Shown one piece after another: positions 45,645 to 53,188 of a DNA stretch of 53,188 nucleotides. Location of the stretch: the NCBI GenBank assembly GCA_002081555.1, contig KV921178.1, positions 1 through 53,188 on the forward strand, written 5' to 3'. The stretch's first letter is position 1. Every line of letters starts with the position of its first letter. Both the position numbers and the translations under genes were made by a program. The notes beneath the pieces were generated by a model, which was not told the origin of the DNA, searched no databases, and saw only the letters and a list, made by a program, of their open reading frames with translations. This DNA comes from Protostelium mycophagum (lineage: Eukaryota; Evosea; Variosea; Protosteliida; Protosteliaceae).

Positions 45645-46714
45645 TTATATGGTCAACATCTTCGAGATGCTCTTCATGATCCTCTTCATCTTTTTCTTCT
45701 GCAAGCTCCTTCCAAATGTTCGATTCAGCAGTGACAGTTCTTCAATCTGGCAGCGCTCTTCAGGCTCTACAGAGAGACACCGCGTGATCAGGTGCCGTGA
45801 TTGCACGTTCAAAGCAGGGTGGTCGCACCATCTCGCGAGCAGTATATTCTTAAGCGCCTCTGCCTCGCTGTGCCCTTTCCACGGAAAGCATCCGGTCATT
45901 AAAACTGAGGAACATATCAGATAGATTCGATTTTAGAAGTGTCATACCATAGAAGATGACACCGAGACTCCAGATGTCTGTTGGAGGACCATCATATGTT
46001 TTGCCCATCATGATCTCTGGAGACACATAATAAGGCGACCCACAATGTGTTCTGAGCTTCTTCCCCACGAAATTTTGGGCAAATCCAAAGTCGATTAGCT
46101 TGACATTGTCCCCATTGTAGTCTACCATAACATTCTCCAGCTTAAGGTCTCTGTACGCGTAAGGACTGTGAAAATGACAAAAGAGGCTTACCGATGAATT
46201 ACACCCTTGGTGTGGATGTAATCTATAGCGGACAATAGGCCTTCCATTATCCTCTGAGTCGCTTTTGGAGGTGGGAAGCCATTCTTATGGCTGCGCACAA
46301 ACTGCAAGAGATCTATCCCAGGAAGGTACTCCATGACAATGCACGTATAGCCGTAGAAGGGTGCCTCTATCACATCTAGAATCTTTACAATGTTGGGATG
46401 ATCAAGATCCTTGTGTATGTCGATCTGTCAATGGATTAAGCTGTGACACTTCTTGAATGACCGCAAGTGTCCTACCTCTCTTCTGTATCTTTCCCAGTAT
46501 TGATTGCCAGACCATTTCTTGTGATCGATGATCTGTTGGAATGAGATAGATGTGGTTAAATCACAGTTACCTTCAGAGCGACCCTCGATCCTGAAGTCAA
46601 ATCCACCCCCAACTTCACTTTACCGTAAGTCCCTCTTCCAATGGTATCTTGTATCGAATAGTCTTTCAGCCACTGTTTATATTTGCTTGGCGATCTCTCC
46701 AATTCCATCACCAT
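45645..46714 (-). CDS. Serine/threonine protein kinase, CAMK/SNF1-like
   Basis: ATG 46712-46714. A short N-terminus ([14 protein letters not shown]) precedes a full kinase domain: [12 protein letters not shown] (P-loop), VALKIIDHKKW (catalytic Lys), [46 protein letters not shown] (catalytic loop), [10 protein letters not shown] (DFG), [13 protein letters not shown] (activation segment, SPE in place of APE), [18 protein letters not shown]. All catalytic residues are present, so it should be active. The domain reaches almost to the C-terminus ([18 protein letters not shown], basic). No UBA or regulatory domain is visible. Divergent from the PTP gene. Confidence 0.9.
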
Positions 46715-47421
46715 CTTTGTTATTGCTTGTTGTTGGAGATGTGTAAGTGATTCTGTTCATTGCTTCTCGGTGAAGGTCTACAGAACCGCATGCTTTTCAC
46801 GGACCTATGGCGTTTTCAGAACTGGAAATTTCGGGCAAATTTCATTTCTCTCGACGTTTATTCGTATTTTTGTGTCGACAGGCAGACAGGAAGGTGGAAA
46901 GTGTACATTCTTATAAGTCCACCAATAATCGGAAGTTCTCGACAGAAGTACAGAAACCAAACTTTCAAGGATGAGTTTGGACAGTGTTCAAAATTGATCA
47001 CTGATCGGGTTGCTTGAAGGCGTATCTTGAAGGAGACCACCCAGGGTTCCAAGAAGGATCGAACTGAAATTTCTCTGAACGTTAAGCGGGGGTAATGTGT
47101 TTGGAGATACGACAGGCCTGATTAAAATATTGACAGGAAGGTATTTTGCTGGAAAGAGTGAACGAACTGTCGAAATATGTTCTTCACAGGCGAGTTCGTG
47201 ATGTCTTTCGACTTCATGTGGCACTCGGCTTTCTCATTCAGGAAATTCAGAGGAAGAGGGATTTAACCGTTGGTGTTCGGGTTTGAGAAAAATAGAAATG
47301 TCGCGAAATCCCTCAAATCTGCGATTAACGGTGCGAGCGAACCAACACACAAACACCAACACATACATCCTCTAATCTTCTCAATTTGGAAATCATCCAA
47401 GACACAACTGTATAGACAAAC
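46715..47421. promoter_or_regulatory. Shared divergent promoter, kinase / PTP
   Basis: A 707-bp gene-free stretch between divergent genes. The segment near 46815-46850 has ggaaatttcgggcaaatttc, like the GRAM-gene intron motif. No TATA box stands out beyond ctgtatagac at 47408-47417, a few bases before the PTP ATG. Confidence 0.35.
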
Positions 47422-48339
47422 ATGAACACATGCAACATTGAGCCCACCATTCTCACTGAATTTGAGGAAATTCAGAAGATGAATATCGAGTATTCACCCT
47501 GCCCCGCCGCCGCTCAACAATGTAATAGTGGCAAGAATCGCTATTTCGACATCCTCCCAACCGAACAATCACGAGTTCGACTCAGCTGCAGTCAAGACTA
47601 TATCAACGCCAGCCATATCAAGATGGACTTTCCAGAAAAGTGTGGTTATATCGCTTGCCAAGCCCCCCTTCTCGCCACCATCGACGATTTTTGGAGAATG
47701 ATATGGGAACAACAGTGCGGGGTCATCGTCATGCTGACTAGTCTAAGAGAGAAGAACGTCGAGAAATGTGCTCAATATTGGCCAGAACCCAACAAGGCTG
47801 CTATCTATGGCCGTTTTCTGGTTCATCACAAAGGAATCAACCAGAACGGTGTATTTACTACAAGAACATTTCTCATCCAGCACCTCGACCAGCCACAAGC
47901 TCAACGTACCATCTCGCACATCGAATTCACGGCCTGGCCAGATAGAGGATGTACCGACGCTGCGACCGTCATCGATCTTATCCGCTTAGTCAGACAAACA
48001 CGCCAAACAAGGTCTCTCGAGTGCCCCGGTCCAGTCATTACCCATTGTTCAGCCGGCGTTGGACGGACTGGGGTATTTCTGGCCTGCGACATCACACTAC
48101 TCCGACTTCAACAGAATCAAACACCGAACATCAGACAGACCGTATGCAATCTCCGAAAGCAAAGACAAAAGATGGTCATGACAGTAGATCAGTACGCCCT
48201 GATACACTCGGTAGCCAAAGAGGCGACAAAATTGGGGCGCGAGAAAGAAACAGGAGGCTGTGCCATGGAGAGCTTACAATCGCAACTCCAAAGGACAAGT
48301 TTAGAGACGAGGACACCGGTAGCCTCCATAGATCTGTAG
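47422..48339 (+). CDS. Classical protein tyrosine phosphatase
   Basis: A 305-residue single-domain cytosolic PTP with no intron. KNRYFDILPTEQSRV and DYINASHIKM (pTyr loop), CGYIACQAPLLATIDDFWRM, VIVMLTSLREKNVEKCAQYW, WPD loop FTAWPDRG with the general acid, P-loop ITHCSAGVGRTGVF with catalytic Cys and Arg, and Q-loop MTVDQYALI. All catalytic elements are present, so it should be active on phosphotyrosine. The C-terminal 45 residues (GREKETGGCAMESLQ onwards) are polar and unstructured. Being intronless among intron-rich neighbours suggests retroposition or intron loss; codon use looks like the neighbours. Confidence 0.94.
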   Translation: MNTCNIEPTILTEFEEIQKMNIEYSPCPAAAQQCNSGKNRYFDILPTEQSRVRLSCSQDYINASHIKMDFPEKCGYIACQAPLLATIDDFWRMIWEQQCGVIVMLTSLREKNVEKCAQYWPEPNKAAIYGRFLVHHKGINQNGVFTTRTFLIQHLDQPQAQRTISHIEFTAWPDRGCTDAATVIDLIRLVRQTRQTRSLECPGPVITHCSAGVGRTGVFLACDITLLRLQQNQTPNIRQTVCNLRKQRQKMVMTVDQYALIHSVAKEATKLGREKETGGCAMESLQSQLQRTSLETRTPVASIDL

Positions 48340-48661
48340 AGGGGATGTACAATTTTGAAACGGTTTCCACCGGTATAAAAACACTAGACCACAGAGTCGT
48401 GTTACATCTCCTTGATGATCAGAAGCTATGTATGTCACAAAAGTAATACATTGGCAATATCGTCATCTTTTCTCCGCACTGTTGGAAGGTAGGGATATTC
48501 TTTGATGTCTTTCTTTCGTGTTTCCTTTGATCTCATCGAGTATGAAGCATGGTAGAGAATACAAAGCTCTGTTTTGATATTTTGGTCTTTCTTATGGATC
48601 GTTTCGGTTGAGGCTGCGTGTACTATGACTATCACCTGGGCATAATGAGGAATGGCGTCGA
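48340..48661. other. Intergenic region after the PTP gene
   Basis: The 3' region of the PTP gene. Nothing else supported. Confidence 0.35.
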
Positions 48662-49162
48662 CTTATTTACTGCCCCTCATGATAGATGGGGTGATCAAGA
48701 CCGTTTCACAAGACACCCGTCTCGTGCAGCTGCTTTATAAACACAAATAATTCGATTGTGCACCAAATTCTTTAGAGACATAGATACCTTTGCAAAATAG
48801 AGCAAAGGATCTAAAATTGGAGGCAAGAAAGAAGTCTTCATTTATCTACATATGTTACAACAACGCACGCAAAATAGAGCAAAGGATCTAAAATTGGAGG
48901 CAAGAAAGAAGTCTTCATTTATCTACATATGTTACAACAACGCACACACTTATTTACTGCCCCTCATGATAGATGGGTGGGTGATCAAGACCGTTTCACA
49001 AGACACCCGTCTCGTGCAGCTGCTTTATAAACACAAATAATTCGAGTGTGCACCAAATTCTTTAGAGACACTTCAGGTATCTATTGCAAAATAGAGCAAA
49101 GGATCTAAAATTGGAGGCAAGAAAGAAGTCTTCATTTATCTACATATGTTACAACAACGCAC
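48662..49162. repeat. Composite tandem repeat, order A-B-B-A-B
   Basis: Unit A (about 130 bp, starting cttatttactgcccctcatg) occurs at 48662-48791 and 48949-49085. Unit B (77 bp, gcaaaatagagcaaaggatc ... caacgcac) occurs at 48792-48868, 48869-48945 and 49086-49162. B copies are essentially identical; A copies differ by a few bases and small indels. B3 ends 3 bp from the stop codon of the next gene, so it lies in that gene's 3'UTR. No coding capacity and no terminal inverted repeats are evident. Confidence 0.9.
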
Positions 49163-49164
49163 AA

Positions 49165-49930
49165 TCATCTGCCGACCATCTTTCCAACACTCCTTGAAGC
49201 TCTCAAGAGCATGATGACAGAAGTAACACTCTTGGAGGCAAAGCTGGCCATCTTTGGGATTAAAATTTCTCCAGTAAAAATACCGATGGCTAAGCCGACT
49301 ACTGCGAAAGAGGCTAGAACAAGAGGGCCAAACCAGGCGTCAAAGTTGAGCTTGAAATCGTGATCTTCAGAGTGACATTTTCCTATTGATGTTAACCATA
49401 TGGCATACTGATTCGATGAAAGTAGTGAAAAAAGTTTACTTATGTGGGGGGCGACGGCTGTATCTCCAACAGGGAGTTCTTCAAACTTTGGAGGCATTTC
49501 GTACTCGTGCACATCAAAAAATGGTTCCACGAGCCGATCAGACTTCTGATCGGCCTGCATTTCATGTCCACAAGAAGGGCATTGAATGTCTGATCTCATT
49601 AGAAGTTGTCGTACCAATATAGCAGGAAAAACTCACTCGAATGGATGGTGTCATCAATTATTTCCTCTGTCCCTAACGAGATCACATTGCGAGTGTCTAA
49701 AGTGGGAGGTAGTATGTGCGCACTCAAATTTTGGATGCGGTCTCTCGCGCTCTGGAAAGCTGGATTCCGCACGAGGGCCTCCTTAAGAGTCTCATCATTC
49801 CACAATTGAAGAGCAGTATTCACGACTGCGGTGGACCTTGACTCACTACCGTGATGTCGTTCGCTAAAGACTCAATTATCGAGATGAATTTCAACAAATC
49901 TTACATGATATCGGTGCATAATACTCTCAT
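49165..49930 (-). CDS. Unrecognised single-TM protein with a CPSCGH motif
   Basis: Three exons or more. Frame from MRVLCTDIIERHHG (ATG 49928-49930), through NTALQLWNDETLKEAL, NPAFQSARDRIQNLSAHILP and GTEEIIDDTIHS, then IQCPSCGHEMQADQ (a possible half zinc-binding site), EPFFDVHEYEMPPKFEELPV, and a last exon with FGPLVLASFAVVGLAIGIFT (TM) and a basic tail ending SVGKMVGR, stop at 49165. The same frame stays open upstream of the ATG (WIPQSKISICPTLKKVILNP), so the true start may be further 5' in an exon I could not place. I recognise no family. Confidence 0.5.
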
Positions 49931-50362
49931 CTGATCTTCTGTCTTTGGCGGATTGAGTATCACCTTTTTCAAGGTGGGGCAAATGGATATTTTACTCTGT
50001 GGTATCCACTCATCCCTCGTGATTTTGAGGGTTTTTTGTTTTCAAAAATTCCAAAATAAAGATGGTAATTCAGATCATATTTCTGTTATCGTTGACTTTT
50101 GTCATCAATCTTCTGTACAAGAAGAGTTCCCGTCACTTTTTGGTGAGTCATCCAGATGCCCAACACGTCGCATATTCTGAAGAGTTCCCGTCACTTTTTG
50201 GTTAGTCACCCAGATGCCCAACACCTCGCATAATCATCAACTCTTAAAAAAAGGTTCGAAACAAAAAACCATGGACCTGCAGACTGACAAAAGCAGAGAA
50301 CTCTTAACGTGTTTGAGGATACTGACAAACAAATGTATCATTGTGGTAAATCAGATCAAGCT
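49931..50362. other. Intergenic region with a 58-bp tandem duplication
   Basis: It holds the unresolved 5' end of the preceding gene and the 3' end of the PhoD-like gene. 50121-50178 and 50179-50236 are a direct 58-bp duplication (gaagagttcccgtcactttt...) with a handful of mismatches. The duplication is not a multiple of three. Confidence 0.55.
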
Positions 50363-52660
50363 TTATTGGTCCTTCTTGACCTTCTTTGTGGAAGTAGAAC
50401 TCAGTGCTGGTCCCACAACCTTTTTCGTCCTCCAGGTTCTGCACAAACAAGGTGAGAGGGCCAACAGAACCACCAAGGGAAGTATGTACCGAAGCGTCTG
50501 TAGAGTGACAGGAGTTACGTCAGCAATGTTGATATCTTCTGGGAGCACAGGAAGCCTGCCCGGTTGTAGAGAGTCAATGGTCACGTTGTAGTCGAATATG
50601 ATCTACAAGTCTGTCAAGTTTTCTCTCATCATTTTTTGTGTTTATGGCCCCGCTTCAATCTTGGCGCCAAGCCACAAGATTTGAAATTTAAAAAGTCATC
50701 AATTATGGGATTAGAATTGATTCTTTCAAGTAGACTGGAAAGATTTTCACAAGCACAAATCAATAATTCACCTTATTATCCTGGTCTCTTATTCCCATTT
50801 GAATGAAAGGCTCCGCCGCATCCCAAAAGAAATCGATGGAGCCGAAGTTAAACCCGATGAAAAAATCTGACACTTGGTACGTCGATCTGAAGAACTGGTC
50901 CAGAACAGGTCTGTCGTCTTTCAGGTTGAAATAGTTGGCAGCTGCAGATACAAAACCATCAAAAAACAACACGAAATCGTTTTGGCGGCAAATCAAAATG
51001 ATTTGAAATTTAAATTTTGATGGACACGCGAACAAATCCATAAATATAGTGTAAAGAGAAGTAACCTACCTGCAAAAGCCAAAGGGCACTTGAGTGCCAC
51101 AGGTGTGTGTCATGCCAGAAGAAGTCAGTTCCCATAGAGGGTAGCTGACAACGTTGTCCGCGCGTAAAAATTCTGCGTAATGGACATCCCCTGACAAGAG
51201 TATGGCTCCGGGGGTCTTGTACTTCTTGATCAAGTTGAAAAGTTTGTCGCGGGTCTGCGAATGTCAAAATGACATCTGTGACATGACAGATGAAAAGTCA
51301 TGGAGATTTTGATTAAAGAAAGTATGGGTTAGAATATTGGTGCAATAATATAACCTAGTGTTGGTTTGCAATTTGAAGCAGCGGGATAATAATTTTCGTA
51401 TCGCGGCAGTATGTTTATTTACAGCTGTGATCTTGCATAGATATCACAAAGTTTGTATTGTAATTACATAACTACGACATATCTTGCAACTTTGCTGCAA
51501 TATTTATACGCCCAGTCTGTGATATGCTGTCCACAACGATAATACAATGTCTGCAGCACCGGTTTTGTTGGTATTTTTGTTTGAGGCAACTTGAACTATA
51601 TAATATTTGATATCTCACATTTGGATAATGTGACCACTTCTCTTGGATTGGCTTATCAAAAGGTAGTATTTGAGTTCCAGAAGAGATTAAGTGGATCTGC
51701 GCGTCGCTGTTCTGCAACTCTGTTTCTAGCCATTCCCATTGTTTGGGTCCTGAACGATGACGTCATCATATGAAACGATGACGTGTGATCTACGGTAGCT
51801 TACCGAGAATATCACTGTTAACTTGACCGAGGGGATCGCGCCAATAGCGGACATCGAGAAGTATGACCTTCGACGATCAGAGTTAATATTCAAAATTCAA
51901 AATCAGATATTTGGCGCGAAAATACACCTTCACACGACGTCCAACCGGGCCATAAGAATAAGAACCCCAAATACCTATTCGAATTTAAACCACTTGATTT
52001 GTTTCTCATTTTTTAAGATCATTCATCTAAAATGAAAGAATCACCTTCTCTCTTCCATCTTGGGCTGTCGGCAGGTTCATCTATAAAATCCAAGAATATT
52101 TTTTGGCTCTCTGCCTTGAATGAAACTTCTCCTCCAGCATTATTCAGCCCATAATCGTGATCATCCTGAATACAAACGTTAATGTATGTTATTAGTGGAC
52201 ATCGAGAAGTATGACCTTCGACGATCAGAGTTATCAAAATTCAAAATCAGGTATTTGATGTTTAGACTGGTTCATCATCACTTCAGATGGCTCACCCAAA
52301 CGCCAATGACCGGTGTCTTTGCCAGTAATTTCTGATATTCTGTTCTGTTTTTTTGTAAATTGTATTGTTCTTGCATCCTTTCGAGAGAAGATGGCACGAA
52401 AAAATTTGGAAGATACATCTTGTCCACGTAAACGACATCTCCAAGCCACACCCACAGATCAGGATCATACTGCTCGATACCCTCCCAAACAGGTTGAGGT
52501 AGCCATTGTCTTTACAAAATCAGTCTTTGGGGTTCAAGAGATAATGCATGTACTTGCTGCACGAACCGAATGCAAGACGTTTTAAAGGAATATTATGTTG
52601 AGGTTCTAATGCCAAGACTGTTGTTAAAAGGGCAAGGTACAATATCACCCCTCTCATCAT
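50363..52660 (-). CDS. PhoD-like metallophosphatase, secreted with C-terminal TM anchor
   Basis: ATG 52658-52660. Signal peptide MMRGVILYLALLTTVLALE. Then RLAFGSCSKQWLPQPVWEGI (joined over an intron after the second Ser), DPDLWVWLGDVVYVDKMYLP, TPVIGVW joined to DDHDYGLNNAGGEVSF (the GxWDDHD(Y/F)G metal site), PRWKREG joined to IWGSYSYGPVGRRVK and VILLDVRYWRDPLGQVNSD, then LQKWEWLETEL, and AILLSGDVHYAEFL (distal metal motif GDVH). The C-terminus has TLQTLRYILPLVVLLAL (TM) and a Lys-rich end KKVKKDQ. This is the PhoD alkaline phosphatase/phosphodiesterase layout. The active site is probably lumenal or extracellular. Substrate unknown. Confidence 0.92.
52197..52256. repeat. Pseudo-exon: duplicate of a splice acceptor and exon start
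   Basis: About 60 bp near-identical to 51849-51911. The original holds the 3' end of an intron and the first 19 nt of the exon encoding VILLDVRYW of the PhoD-like gene. This copy lies in an upstream intron of the same gene, and its 3' splice site looks intact. Confidence 0.8.
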
Positions 52661-53188
52661 GATCTCCGTAATTGTGATTGCCAAATCTCGGTATTTCACT
52701 CATCCTTGGACTTTCTGAACAATGCAAGAAAGTTCACTGAAAAACCTACGTATTTGTAACTTTCAGAGGATATTTGTGAACAATATATCCGACTTTCTAG
52801 AAAGGGAGGGGGAGTACAAACATTGGTTCTCAAGAACATCACTGCACACTAAAAGATAGTAGCCTGTGCCTCATAGAGGCAGAGGCTAATGGGTGGGCCT
52901 TATGTGTAGTGTTTCTCTTTGTGTCTGCTAAGAACATGCTTTGTACACACATCTTTATTACATATACAGGCTATAACAAATATTTGGAAGATGATTTGTA
53001 AGCTTTTGTGTGTCCTAAGCATGTTTTGAGCAGACTAGGTAGAACCTCTACACACCACCTGCTTGCTTGCTGAACCACAAAGTGGTGAGGCAAGCATTAT
53101 TATGTGCTTTATGTTTCTCTTGGTGTCTGCCCAGAACATGATTTATGCACATTTTCATCTTACCTGCACAGTCTATATTAATATCTTA
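52661..53188. other. Right flank, no gene seen; two imperfect inverted repeats
   Basis: About 530 bp without a supported gene. An 11-bp stem with one mismatch, GCCTGTGCCTC-ATA-GAGGCAGAGGC, is at 52862-52886. A looser stem is at 53065-53095. A diverged direct repeat of about 70 bp (52909-52975 and 53102-53178) shares gtttctctt(t/g)gtgtctgc and agaacatg. Confidence 0.5.

Noticed and set aside
48662-49162. CRISPR-like array
   Set aside because: Units are 77 and ~130 bp, directly adjacent, without unique spacers, in a nuclear eukaryotic scaffold.

Overview
This is a eukaryotic nuclear scaffold piece. Genes lie on both strands and are interrupted by many short GT-AG introns, mostly about 36-65 nt. 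There is a 100-N assembly gap at 26204-26303. The class I myosin with TH1, Gly/Pro/Ala-rich and SH3 tail regions, the RasGEF with leucine-rich repeats and a formin-like GBD/FH3 region, and the compact intron-rich style fit a free-living amoebozoan, possibly a protosteloid amoeba. That assignment is inference. Translations are those I could read by hand. Most internal exon boundaries were chosen by GT-AG plus reading-frame continuity, so gene spans are more reliable than each splice site.

Layout. 1-1224: intergenic, with a ~190-bp unit in tandem copies. 1225-4731 (+): GRAM-VASt sterol-transfer protein. 5246-5674 (+): intronless histone H2B. 5915-7118 (+): Tra2-like RS-RRM-RS splicing regulator. 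7176-9496 (-): LRR plus coiled-coil protein with DLF/NPF-type motifs. 9902-12145 (+): glutathione reductase. 12215-14838 (-): SLC1/DAACS amino-acid transporter. 15048-16302 (-): S-adenosylmethionine decarboxylase with a split start codon. 17195-18022 (-): polytopic membrane protein with an in-frame TGA. 18111-20159 (+): secreted acid-sphingomyelinase/endopolyphosphatase-like phosphoesterase. 20172-24814 (-): FANCJ/BRIP1 helicase. 25319-25915 (-): unrecognised Lys/Arg/Ser-rich protein. Gap. 26344-30950 (-): long-tailed myosin I. 31251-32898 (-): AP-3 mu. 33270-41114 (+): LRR-GBD/FH3-RasGEF giant. 41149-42185 (-): ISY1. 42741-43013 (-): small ORF. 43336-44047 (-): claudin/PMP22-like four-TM protein. 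44500-45428 (+): three-LIM protein. 45645-46714 (-): CAMK/SNF1-type kinase. 47422-48339 (+): intronless tyrosine phosphatase. 48662-49162: composite tandem repeat. 49165-49930 (-): membrane-anchored protein with a CPSCGH motif. 50363-52660 (-): secreted PhoD-like phosphatase with a C-terminal TM segment. The rest is intergenic.

The genes do not form one pathway. Themes that recur are cortical actin and Ras signalling (myosin I, RasGEF, LIM, PTP, kinase), membrane traffic and lipid transport (GRAM-VASt, AP-3, LRR-coiled coil), splicing (Tra2, ISY1), and genome or redox maintenance (FANCJ, glutathione reductase). Neighbours are often convergent with tiny gaps (12, 34, 57 and 69 bp between stop codons) or divergent from shared promoters.

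The most unusual signals are non-coding: short GC-rich hairpins with a TCT-type loop confined to introns, a GAAATTTC motif recurring through the introns of one gene, a marked excess of the palindrome TGACGTCA, a histone-type 3' stem-loop after H2B, a possible poison exon in the Tra2-like gene, a start codon split by an intron, and a pseudo-exon duplication in the PhoD-like gene.
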